Source: Acinetobacter radioresistens DSM 6976 = NBRC 102413 = CIP 103788 (GTDB taxonomy: Bacteria; Pseudomonadota; Gammaproteobacteria; Pseudomonadales; Moraxellaceae). Taken from it: DNA of 64,000 nucleotides. The translations under genes were made by a program, and so were the position numbers. The notes under the pieces are model-generated. The model saw only the letters and a list, made by a program, of their open reading frames with translations, was not told the origin of the DNA and made no database searches. Where the stretch lies: positions 1 to 64,000 of the forward strand of contig NZ_AP019740.1 in assembly GCF_006757745.1 (NCBI RefSeq), in the 5' to 3' direction. Below are positions 56,315 through 64,000 of this stretch, in pieces (the stretch's first letter is position 1; every line of letters starts with the position of its first letter).

Positions 56315-57592
56315 ATGTTGCAACTCCCTGAATTAAAAATAGCAATTATAGGCCTAGGCTACGTGGGTTTACCTCTGGCGGTAGAGTTTGGTAAAAAAGT
56401 ACCTGTTATCGGTTTTGATATCTACCAAAAACGAATTGATGAACTTAGAAGTGGTCAAGATCATACCCTAGAAGTTTCCCCAGAAGAACTCAAACAGGCA
56501 AATCAGCTCAGTTATTCAGCAAATTTAGAAGATTTAAAAAGCTGTAACTTTTTTATTGTGACTGTGCCTACCCCTATTGATGAATTTAAACAGCCAGACT
56601 TAACCCCGCTTGTTAAGGCTTCGACCAGTATTGGTCAAGTGCTTAAAAAAGGTGATGTGGTGGTCTATGAGTCCACAGTATATCCGGGAGCCACTGAAGA
56701 GACCTGTATTCCGGTTCTGGAACAGGTATCAGACCTGAAGTTCAATCAGGATTTCTTTGCCGGTTATAGTCCGGAACGAATTAACCCAGGTGATAAACTG
56801 CACCGAGTGACCAATATTCTGAAAATTACCTCAGGCTCTACCCCTGAAGTCGCTGAATTTATTGATCAGGTATATAACTTGGTAATTGAGGCAGGTACGC
56901 ATAAAGCGACCAGCATTAAAGTAGCTGAAGCGGCCAAAGTTATTGAAAATACCCAGCGTGATGTCAATATTGCTTTGATCAATGAACTGGCAGTGATCTT
57001 TAATAAAATGGGCATTGATACTGAAGCGGTTTTGCAGGCTGCCGGTACCAAATGGAATTTCTTGCCATTCCGTCCAGGTCTGGTCGGAGGGCACTGTATT
57101 GGTGTCGATCCGTACTATTTAACTCATAAAGCACAGTCTATCGGTTATCACCCTGAAATTATTTTGGCAGGTCGCCGTTTAAATGATGGCATGGGGGCTT
57201 ATGTGGTGACCCAATTGGTCAAAGCCATGATCAAGAAAAAAATTCAGGTCGAAGGTGCCAAGGTTCTGGTTTTAGGCTTAAGTTTTAAAGAAAACTGCCC
57301 GGATATTCGTAACACCAAAACTATTGATATTGTTAATGAACTGACAGAATACAATATTGCTGCCGATGTGTATGACCCATGGGTAGATGCAAGCGAAGCT
57401 CAACATGAATACGGGATTACTCCAGTCGCAAACCTGGAGCAGGATCAGTATGATGCAGTGATTCTGGCCGTTGCCCATGATCAGTTTAAAGCTATGGGTG
57501 CTGAAGCATTACGTGCCTTGGGCAAGTCCGCGCATATTTTATATGATCTAAAATATGTACTGGATCAATCTGAATCTGACCTTCGTCTGTAA
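56315..57592 (+). CDS. gna: UDP-N-acetylhexosamine (GlcNAc/GalNAc) 6-dehydrogenase
   Basis: The enzyme oxidises UDP-GlcNAc or UDP-GalNAc at C6 to the uronic acid with two NAD. The 425-residue protein starts with the Rossmann motif [15 protein letters not shown] near 11, and has TVPTPIDE near 86, the catalytic-cysteine region [13 protein letters not shown] near 251-263 and [16 protein letters not shown] near 317. It is similar to TviB and the gna genes of Acinetobacter K loci. ATG 56315 is chosen (AAAGG upstream); TTG at 56279 is less likely. It begins the plus-strand capsule operon. Confidence 0.9.
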   Translation: MLQLPELKIAIIGLGYVGLPLAVEFGKKVPVIGFDIYQKRIDELRSGQDHTLEVSPEELKQANQLSYSANLEDLKSCNFFIVTVPTPIDEFKQPDLTPLVKASTSIGQVLKKGDVVVYESTVYPGATEETCIPVLEQVSDLKFNQDFFAGYSPERINPGDKLHRVTNILKITSGSTPEVAEFIDQVYNLVIEAGTHKATSIKVAEAAKVIENTQRDVNIALINELAVIFNKMGIDTEAVLQAAGTKWNFLPFRPGLVGGHCIGVDPYYLTHKAQSIGYHPEIILAGRRLNDGMGAYVVTQLVKAMIKKKIQVEGAKVLVLGLSFKENCPDIRNTKTIDIVNELTEYNIAADVYDPWVDASEAQHEYGITPVANLEQDQYDAVILAVAHDQFKAMGAEALRALGKSAHILYDLKYVLDQSESDLRL

Positions 57593-57610
57593 TTTATAGG
57601 GACCATAAAA

Positions 57611-58627
57611 ATGAGCCAATATCAAACTGTATGCGAGCAATTACAACAAGCACCAAAAACCTGGTTAATTACCGGTGTGGCAGGCTTTATTGGCTCAAAT
57701 TTACTGGAAACCCTGTTAAAGCTGAACCAAAATGTGGTGGGTCTGGACAATTTTGCCACAGGTCATCAGCATAATCTGGATGAAGTGCAAAGTCTGGTCA
57801 AACCTGAACAATGGGCAAACTTCAAGTTTTATGAAGGTGATATCCGTAATTTTGCAGACTGCCAGACAGCATGTGCAGGAGTGGACTATGTCTTGCACCA
57901 AGCCGCTTTAGGTTCTGTACCCCGTTCGATTGCTGACCCGATTACTACCAATGCAGCCAATATTACTGGCTTTTTAAATATGCTGACCGCTGCACGCGAT
58001 GCAGAAGTAAAAAGTTTTACCTATGCCGCCAGCAGTTCAACTTATGGTGATCATCCGGCGCTACCTAAAGTCGAAGAAAATATCGGCAAGCCACTTTCAC
58101 CATACGCAGTCACCAAATATGTAAATGAGCTGTATGCTGAAGTTTTTGCTCGAACTTATGGTTTTAAAACCATAGGGTTGCGTTACTTCAATGTCTTCGG
58201 TAAGCGCCAAGACCCGAATGGTGCTTATGCTGCAGTCATTCCAAGATGGACTGCAGCCATGATTGCCGGTGATGATGTGTTCATTAATGGTGATGGTGAA
58301 ACCAGTCGTGATTTCTGTTTTATTGAAAACACGGTTCAAGCCAATATTCTGGCAGCAACTGCAAATGAAGAGGCTAAAAATCAGGTTTATAATGTAGCAG
58401 TAGGTGACCGTACCACGCTGAATGATTTGTTTAAGGCCATTAAAGCTGCGTTAAATGAAAATGGTGTGACTTATACGAAAGAGCCTTTATATCGTGATTT
58501 CCGTGCTGGAGATGTAAGACATTCTAAAGCTAGTGTGGAAAAAATTGAAAAATATTTAAGCTATATAGCTAAGTATAAATTCAAAAATGGAATTAAAAAA
58601 ACAATACAGTATTATCTTAGTAAGTGA
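57611..58627 (+). CDS. UDP-N-acetylglucosamine 4-epimerase, TviC/WbpP-like
   Basis: The 338-residue extended SDR interconverts C4 epimers of UDP-GlcNAc or UDP-GlcNAcA. Motifs are [14 protein letters not shown] near 22-35, [12 protein letters not shown] near 96, and catalytic YAVTK near 165-169. The large N-terminal extension and PRSI motif are typical of WbpP/TviC, so with gna it probably supplies UDP-GalNAcA. It lies 19 bases after gna (TAGGGACC Shine-Dalgarno), and its stop overlaps the wzx start. The last 40 codons become AT-rich, marking the border to the next module. Confidence 0.88.
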   Translation: MSQYQTVCEQLQQAPKTWLITGVAGFIGSNLLETLLKLNQNVVGLDNFATGHQHNLDEVQSLVKPEQWANFKFYEGDIRNFADCQTACAGVDYVLHQAALGSVPRSIADPITTNAANITGFLNMLTAARDAEVKSFTYAASSSTYGDHPALPKVEENIGKPLSPYAVTKYVNELYAEVFARTYGFKTIGLRYFNVFGKRQDPNGAYAAVIPRWTAAMIAGDDVFINGDGETSRDFCFIENTVQANILAATANEEAKNQVYNVAVGDRTTLNDLFKAIKAALNENGVTYTKEPLYRDFRAGDVRHSKASVEKIEKYLSYIAKYKFKNGIKKTIQYYLSK

Positions 58628-59838
58628 TGTTTAAAAAATTCTTAAAACTAGCTTCAGGAACAGCAGCAGCGCAAGCTATTACATTCTTGTGCTTACCAAT
58701 TATAACTAGATTATATTCTCCATATGATTTTGGAGTTTTTTCAAATTATAGCGCGGTAATAGGGATTATTATGCCTATTGCTGCACTTTGCTATCCTATA
58801 GCAATTATTTTAACTCAAGATAAAATCGAAGAAAATAAAGTTGCTTATTTAAGTATTTTAGTTTCAATAATAATATCAACTATTTCCCTTTTAGTTTTAT
58901 TGCTATTAAAAAATGAGTTTTATTTTTTTGTTGGGAAAGAAGATTATTTTTTAATACTATTGACTCCCTTGGCATTAATAGGTTCTGTTTTATTTCAAGT
59001 TAAAAGACAAATTTTTTTAAAATATGAAAAATATAAAGATATATCAAAATCTTTATTTGTTGGGGCTATTGCGGTAAATTTTTTTAAAATATTTTTTGGT
59101 TATTATTATGCAAGTTATATCTGGTTAATTATCGCTTATGTATTTAACTATATTATTCAATATTTATATTTACTGATAATTTCTGGTATTCAATTTAAAA
59201 AAGATAAAGTTTTAGAGGTTGCAATAAAATTTAAAGATTTCGCTTATTATAGAACACCTCAGAATTTTATTTTTTTACTAAGTGAATCATTGCCAATCTT
59301 ATTTATAGGTAAATATCTAGGTCCTGAATCTGCTGGTTTTTATTCTTTGGGGAGATTAACACTAGGAGCACCTTTAGCTTTAATAGGTCAGGTTTTTGTT
59401 GATGTTCTATTTACTCAATTGTCTAAGCTAGAAATTAATAGTATTAAAGAAGTTTTTTTAAAATCTTATAAATACATTATTCCTGTTGGTTTTCTAGTAT
59501 TTATAATATTATATTTCTTGGCAGAAAGCATTTATTATTTTGTTTTTGGCCCTCAATGGGAGATGGCTGGAGCTGTTGCTTCTGTAATGAGTTTTTGGTT
59601 TTTATCCTTTATATTATTTAGGCCATTTGTAGCTTTAATTAATATTTTTAAATTGCAGAAATTTTACCTTTTTTACGAATTAATTGGTCTTTTTTTTAAA
59701 ACCGTGGGTATATTTTTTTCAATTTATTTTGGTTATAATTTAACTGAAATTATTTTGGTCTATTCTTTAATAAGCTTTTTTATAAATATCATTTTTTCTA
59801 TATTTTTATACGGCTGGATTTTTAAATGGAAAAATTAA
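58627..59838 (+). CDS. wzx: Capsule repeat-unit flippase Wzx
   Basis: The 403-residue integral membrane protein has about 12 predicted hydrophobic helices and opens FKKFLKLASGTAAAQAITFLCLPIITRLYSPYDFGVF-like, the typical start of polysaccharide (Wzx/MOP) flippases. It translocates undecaprenyl-linked repeat units. ATG 58627 overlaps the preceding TGA by one base. The sequence is far more AT-rich than neighbours (for example 15 G or C in 58921-58980), as usual for exchanged K-locus modules. Substrate specificity cannot be read. Confidence 0.88.
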   Translation: MFKKFLKLASGTAAAQAITFLCLPIITRLYSPYDFGVFSNYSAVIGIIMPIAALCYPIAIILTQDKIEENKVAYLSILVSIIISTISLLVLLLLKNEFYFFVGKEDYFLILLTPLALIGSVLFQVKRQIFLKYEKYKDISKSLFVGAIAVNFFKIFFGYYYASYIWLIIAYVFNYIIQYLYLLIISGIQFKKDKVLEVAIKFKDFAYYRTPQNFIFLLSESLPILFIGKYLGPESAGFYSLGRLTLGAPLALIGQVFVDVLFTQLSKLEINSIKEVFLKSYKYIIPVGFLVFIILYFLAESIYYFVFGPQWEMAGAVASVMSFWFLSFILFRPFVALINIFKLQKFYLFYELIGLFFKTVGIFFSIYFGYNLTEIILVYSLISFFINIIFSIFLYGWIFKWKN

Positions 59839-60737
59839 TTAAATTAGGAATTGTGCATTCTTATGATTCATTTTATCCGGAAACAAAGGCATATTTAAAA
59901 TATATGACTAATATAAACTCAAATATTAAAATTGAAATATTTTCAAATATCAAGGATGCAGATGAAAAATCGGATATTGTTATATATTATGGAGGGTATT
60001 TGCCCTTTTATAAAAAAATAAAATCTAAGCTTATTATTGAATATCATTCATTGAGTACAGGATCATATCCTCGCATTAAGAATTTTATAAAAAGAAGATT
60101 TTCAGCAAAAGCTCAAGCTTATATCTTCTTAAATGAAAATGTTAAAACAGAGTTGGGTTTTTATGGAAATTCAAAAGCTTATTATTTTAGAAGTATGGGA
60201 TATGATGATGATATATTTAATATAGCAAAAAATAATTTTAAAAAGTACGATTTTGTTTATATGGGAAGTGTACACAGATATGGAGTCATGGAAGTTATTA
60301 AAAATATTGCAAATAAAGGTTTTAGTATTTTAGTTATTGGGTGTAATCTTGAAACTTATACTGAATTAAAATCCATAAAAAATATTTTTCCACATAGAAA
60401 AATGGATCAAAAGGAGATGTTTGAATTAGCATCACAAGCAAAGTATGGTCTTAATTATACAATCGATCAATATCCTTTTAACATTCAAGATAGTACTAAA
60501 TTAATAGAATATTGTGCTATGGGATTAAAGGTTGTTACAAATCGTTATAAGTGGGTTGATTTTTTTGAGAAAGACATTGGAGCTAATTTTTTAAATCTTG
60601 AAGCATTTTTTAGAGATAAAAATATTATTAAAGAATTTGATTTTTGTAATGGCAATATCCAAAAATATAAATGGTCTAATGTTATTAAAGAGTCGAATAT
60701 AGCTTTATTAATTGAGGAGTTAAGTGCAAAAAAATGA
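59826..60737 (+). CDS. GT-B type glycosyltransferase-like protein
   Basis: The 303-residue protein has no signal or membrane segment. It looks like a two-domain GT-B enzyme: N-terminal KLGIVHSYDSFYPETKAYL, middle FVYMGSVHRYG, and a donor-site-like region near 215-230 (DSTKLIEYCAMGLKVVTNRY). It probably adds a sugar in the capsule repeat unit; donor and acceptor are unknown. It overlaps wzx by 13 bases and the next glycosyltransferase by 4. AT-rich composition matches wzx. Confidence is limited by weak family resemblance. Confidence 0.68.
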   Translation: MEKLIKLGIVHSYDSFYPETKAYLKYMTNINSNIKIEIFSNIKDADEKSDIVIYYGGYLPFYKKIKSKLIIEYHSLSTGSYPRIKNFIKRRFSAKAQAYIFLNENVKTELGFYGNSKAYYFRSMGYDDDIFNIAKNNFKKYDFVYMGSVHRYGVMEVIKNIANKGFSILVIGCNLETYTELKSIKNIFPHRKMDQKEMFELASQAKYGLNYTIDQYPFNIQDSTKLIEYCAMGLKVVTNRYKWVDFFEKDIGANFLNLEAFFRDKNIIKEFDFCNGNIQKYKWSNVIKESNIALLIEELSAKK

Positions 60738-61825
60738 AAATATTAATTTTTTGTTATCATATTAAGGATGCTGTAGGTGGTGCTGAAATACAATGTGATA
60801 TAATCGCACGTGGTATGGTAGAAAAGGGTCATGAAGTTCTATATTTATCGCCTATGAAGGCAGAAGTACGTCAGGAAATTTATAAAAATTATAATTTGAT
60901 ACATATCGGAAAAGATTTTAATAGTATATATAATGAGATATATAATTATAATCCAGATGTTATATATTGGCGTGCTTATAAAGGGGACTTTTATAAACTA
61001 TCTAAACTCTTGAGTAAAAAGTTTAATTTAGTTTATGCGGTTTCTGCTCTCCATGATGTTTCATATAAACCATATTGGAGTATATTTATTAACAATTTGA
61101 CAATTAAAAGTTTGTTGAAGTTTGTAAAAAATGTATATGTAACTTTCTGGCAGAGAAAGGCGTTTGCACATTTTAAAACATTGACTTTTTTAAATTCTAA
61201 TTATTTATCATATATCAATCATAAAAATAAAATTATTATTAGGAATTCTATGGATATTAATATCTCTTCATCTATTCCATGGAAAAGAAAATATGTAATC
61301 TGGGTTGCAAATATTAAGCCTACGAAAAGACCTGAGGAATTTTTTAAATTAGCTAAAAAATTTGAAGATCTTGACATCGACTTTTTAATGATAGGGAGAT
61401 ACAACTATGAGCATTCAGAATATTCATATTTAAAAGATGAAAACTCTTGGCCAAAAAATTTTTATTACTTAGGTGAAAAATCTTTAGATGAAGTAAACTT
61501 TTTCTTAGAAAAATCTTTATTTCATGTACATACTTGTGAGCCTGAAGGATTTGGTAATATATTCATTCAAGCATGGCTTTTACAAAAAGCTAGTCTATCT
61601 CTAAATTTTGATCCTGAGGGATTAATCGATAAACATAATTTAGGATATTTTTCAAATAGTGATATAAGTTTGTTTTATGAGCAATTTAAAAGTTTAATTG
61701 ATAAACCTGATTTATTATATGAAAAATCAATTAACGCAAAAAAAATAGCGCATCAATTTTTTTCAAAGAAAAGAATGATTGATGAGATTAATAATTGCTT
61801 TTCAGAAATGAATAATAAATTTTAA
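60734..61825 (+). CDS. Glycosyltransferase family 4 protein
   Basis: The 363-residue GT-B protein starts MKILIFCYHIKDAVGGAEIQCD, with the glycine-rich acceptor site GGAE at 15-18, and contains the GT4 donor motif EPEGFGNIFIQAWLLQKASL near 271-290 (E-x7-E replaced by EPEGFGN...Q). It should add one sugar of the repeat unit from a nucleotide sugar on the inner face of the membrane. It overlaps the previous gene by 4 bases and has the same AT-rich composition. Confidence 0.82.
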   Translation: MKILIFCYHIKDAVGGAEIQCDIIARGMVEKGHEVLYLSPMKAEVRQEIYKNYNLIHIGKDFNSIYNEIYNYNPDVIYWRAYKGDFYKLSKLLSKKFNLVYAVSALHDVSYKPYWSIFINNLTIKSLLKFVKNVYVTFWQRKAFAHFKTLTFLNSNYLSYINHKNKIIIRNSMDINISSSIPWKRKYVIWVANIKPTKRPEEFFKLAKKFEDLDIDFLMIGRYNYEHSEYSYLKDENSWPKNFYYLGEKSLDEVNFFLEKSLFHVHTCEPEGFGNIFIQAWLLQKASLSLNFDPEGLIDKHNLGYFSNSDISLFYEQFKSLIDKPDLLYEKSINAKKIAHQFFSKKRMIDEINNCFSEMNNKF

Positions 61826-61848
61826 TATATAGTGAGTGATTTGAAAAT

Positions 61849-63000
61849 ATGTATTTAGGTTTTGATCCATTTGAAAGTTTTTATTGGTCTATGTTTTTGT
61901 TTATCATAGGTATAATTTTATCATTAAAAATTTCTAAAATTATTGGTATTAATTATAAATTAAGTAGTTCTTTATATTTTTGGCATATTTTACTCTGTTT
62001 TGTTTATTTTTTTTATGTTCTTAGTAATGGTGGCGACGCAATTAGCTATTTTAGATGGGCTGTTGATAATAATGTAAATCTCAATTTTGGAACTGCATTT
62101 GTTATTAATTTCACTGCTTTTTTCGTTAATTATTTAAAATTTTCATTCATTGACTTATTTGTTTTGTATAATTTTTTTGGTTATGTAGGGGTTCTTTTTT
62201 TTGCTGCTTCTATTATACAAGCTATTAAAGTTAAAAAATTACCTTATAGGCTTTTTGGTTTATTATTTATTTTTTTGCCTTCAGTGAGTTTTTGGACTAG
62301 TGCATTAGGAAAAGATTCTCTTGCATTTATGGCTACGGGGATGGCGCTATGGGGGGCACTAAACTATAAAAATAGAAAATGGTTAATAATTTTATCTATT
62401 TTTTTAATGTTATTAGTAAGACCTCATATTGCTTTTGTATTATTAATATCTTTTATATTATCTTTAATTTTGGATAAAAAAGTTTCTTTCTATACAAGGA
62501 TTTTTATGGGTTCAATAGCATCTATTGTTTCTATAGTGATGCTTCCTGTAATTATAAATTATGTGGGGTTGGAGGAAGGTAGTGGGATAGATGATGTTAG
62601 TGATTATGTAGATAAAAGACAAAGTTATAATGCCGGAGGTGGTAGCAGTATAGATATTAGTTCGATGTCTTTACCAATGCAGATGCTTACATATCTATTT
62701 AGACCTTTACCTTTTGAAGCACATTCTATTTTTGCCTTATTAGCCTCCTTTGATAATATTATTTTAATTTTATTAGTACTAATGGGTTTTTACTTTATAT
62801 TTAAAAAAAATAAACCTTCTATTGAATCAAATAGGTTGTTTTTATGGTTGTATTTCTATTTGTCATTAATTATTTTGGCATCAACTACTGCAAATCTGGG
62901 TATTGCAATGCGACAAAAATGGATGATTCTCCCCTTTTTAATATTTTTACTTTTAAGTGTTATTGGAAATAATGAATTGAAAATTGAGAAGATAAAATGA
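61849..63000 (+). CDS. wzy: Capsule repeat-unit polymerase Wzy
   Basis: The 383-residue protein has about ten hydrophobic segments and the polymerase-type loop FLPSVSFWTSALGKDSLAFM near 138-157, a pattern of EpsG/Wzy-like polymerases, with a large periplasmic loop near 245-290 (EEGSGIDDVSDYVDKRQ). It links repeat units on the periplasmic face. The gene overlaps the next glycosyltransferase by 4 bases (ATGA). The sequence is AT-rich like wzx. Wzy proteins diverge strongly, so the call depends partly on context. Confidence 0.85.
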   Translation: MYLGFDPFESFYWSMFLFIIGIILSLKISKIIGINYKLSSSLYFWHILLCFVYFFYVLSNGGDAISYFRWAVDNNVNLNFGTAFVINFTAFFVNYLKFSFIDLFVLYNFFGYVGVLFFAASIIQAIKVKKLPYRLFGLLFIFLPSVSFWTSALGKDSLAFMATGMALWGALNYKNRKWLIILSIFLMLLVRPHIAFVLLISFILSLILDKKVSFYTRIFMGSIASIVSIVMLPVIINYVGLEEGSGIDDVSDYVDKRQSYNAGGGSSIDISSMSLPMQMLTYLFRPLPFEAHSIFALLASFDNIILILLVLMGFYFIFKKNKPSIESNRLFLWLYFYLSLIILASTTANLGIAMRQKWMILPFLIFLLLSVIGNNELKIEKIK

Positions 63001-64000
63001 CCTTTTTAATTATTTCTAGCTTTCTTCCTTCAGTCTTAAACTTCCGTGGAAAGTTACTCGAAGCGATCCATCAGCAAGGCTATGAAATCCATATTATTGC
63101 ACCTGATCTACCTTCTTTTTCTGGCGAGTATCAAAAACTGTTAGATCTTGGTTATTACGTACATGAAGTTTCCATGCAACGTACAGGCACTAATCCGGTA
63201 GCAGACTTAAAAACCTTAGGAAGCATGTATACGCTTATAAAAAAAATCAAACCTGATCATGTTCTATCTTATACGATCAAGCCGGTGATATATGGAACAC
63301 TCGCCGCATGGCTGGCACAGGTACCACATCGCTATGCTTTAATTACAGGTTTAGGTTATGCCTTTCAAAATGTAGAAACTCAGACTGAGCGAAGTATTTT
63401 CCAGAAACTGGTTCATGGTTTATACCAGCAGGCATTGTCGCGCAGTCATAAGGCATTTTTCCAAAATCCGGATGACCTGAAACTTTTTCAGGATTTAAAG
63501 CTTTTAAATACTCAAACAGCTACAGTAGTAGTGAACGGTTCGGGGGTCAATGTTGCTGATTTTAATGTATTACCTTTACCTGTAACGGCCGATCAAAAAA
63601 TTAAAATATCCTTCTTGTTGATTGCACGTTTACTGGTAGATAAAGGTATCCGTGAATATGCCGAAGCAGCAAAAATCATCAAACATAAACATCCGCATGT
63701 AGAGTTTAATCTGGTAGGCTGGATCGATGAAAATCCAGCAGCGATTATCCAACAAGAATTAGATGAATGGATTGCTAAAAAAACAATAAATTATTGGGGT
63801 AAACTAAGCGATGTTCGCCCTGCAATTGCAGAAAGCTCGGTTTATGTGTTGCCATCCTATCGTGAAGGCACCCCTCGTACTGTCTTAGAAGCCATGGCAA
63901 TGGGTCGGGCAATCATTACCACGGATGCACCTGGTTGTCGTGAAACTGTTACCGATGGCGATAACGGCTTTCTGGTTGAAGTAAAATCCGTGGAAAGTTT
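62997..64000 (+). CDS. Glycosyltransferase family 4, cut by the window end
   Basis: The 334 codons seen start MTFLIISSFLPSVLNFRGKLLEAI and remain open at base 64000. Motifs include SYTIKPVIYGTLAAWLA near 85, NGSGVNVADF near 178, YWGKLSDVRPAIAESSVYVLPSYREGTPRTVLEAMAMGR-type residues near 262-300 with donor E-x7-E (EGTPRTVLE), and TDAPGCRETV near 308. It is a typical GT4, probably PglA-like, as often placed just before the initiating transferase in K loci. Composition returns to normal G+C at its start (29 G or C in 63841-63900), marking the end of the AT-rich module. The C-terminus is missing. Confidence 0.88.
   Translation, partial: MTFLIISSFLPSVLNFRGKLLEAIHQQGYEIHIIAPDLPSFSGEYQKLLDLGYYVHEVSMQRTGTNPVADLKTLGSMYTLIKKIKPDHVLSYTIKPVIYGTLAAWLAQVPHRYALITGLGYAFQNVETQTERSIFQKLVHGLYQQALSRSHKAFFQNPDDLKLFQDLKLLNTQTATVVVNGSGVNVADFNVLPLPVTADQKIKISFLLIARLLVDKGIREYAEAAKIIKHKHPHVEFNLVGWIDENPAAIIQQELDEWIAKKTINYWGKLSDVRPAIAESSVYVLPSYREGTPRTVLEAMAMGRAIITTDAPGCRETVTDGDNGFLVEVKSVES

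Overview
The window reads as the first 64 kb of an Acinetobacter chromosome numbered from dnaA. The evidence is the block dnaA-dnaN-recF-gyrB starting at base 1, protein sequences typical of Moraxellaceae, moderate G+C housekeeping genes, and a capsule (K) locus reached through nadC-ampD-murJ and two FKBP genes, as in Acinetobacter. The species cannot be fixed from what is visible; the composition looks less AT-rich than A. baumannii.

Layout. 1-6.3 kb: replication initiation and topology genes; a sequence identical to my recollection of the Pseudomonas parS site lies inside recF. 6.3-10.2 kb: zinc alcohol dehydrogenase, small DUF2171 protein and an ABC-F ATPase. 10.4-13.8 kb: three tandem paralogues of a secreted binding-protein-like family (DUF6091-like). 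13.9-24.2 kb: housekeeping genes (erpA, anmK, tyrS, and the ribF-ileS-lspA-fkpB operon), with a lone Clp-N-domain gene. 24.3-26.9 kb: TDT-family exporter, MTA/SAH-nucleosidase-like protein and RutR-like TetR regulator. 27.2-32.1 kb: alkanesulfonate operon with two lipoprotein binding proteins. 32.3-38.1 kb: argA, two RcnB-like proteins, a yciK-mupP-ubiG operon and dsbA. 38.2-42.0 kb: TetR regulators and a DesT-like regulator divergent from a desC-desB-like acyl desaturase pair with two operator-like palindromes. 42.0-48.9 kb: rph, two tiny lipoproteins, a frameshifted phospholipase C, nadC, ampD and murJ. 49.0-50.6 kb: an IS200/IS605-type element with divergent tnpA and tnpB. 50.6-64 kb: two FKBPs, the capsule export genes wzc-wzb-wza on the minus strand, and divergently gna, a 4-epimerase, wzx, two glycosyltransferases, wzy and a glycosyltransferase cut by the window end.

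How the genes work together. anmK, ampD and mupP form much of a cell-wall recycling route. DesT-like repressor, reductase and desaturase form an aerobic unsaturated-fatty-acid module. The K locus contains sugar-nucleotide synthesis (predicted UDP-GalNAcA/GlcNAcA), flippase, polymerase, transferases and the Wza-Wzb-Wzc export machine. The wzx-to-wzy segment is strikingly AT-rich and is the clearest horizontally exchanged stretch.

The less ordinary items are two parS-like sites, the DesT-like operators, a TnpB without the usual RuvC-II glutamate paired with a TnpA whose HUH motif reads HAY, the orphan Clp-N gene, the tandem DUF6091 genes and the phospholipase frameshift. No tRNA, rRNA or CRISPR array was seen. 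No wholly new system can be claimed from the sequence alone.
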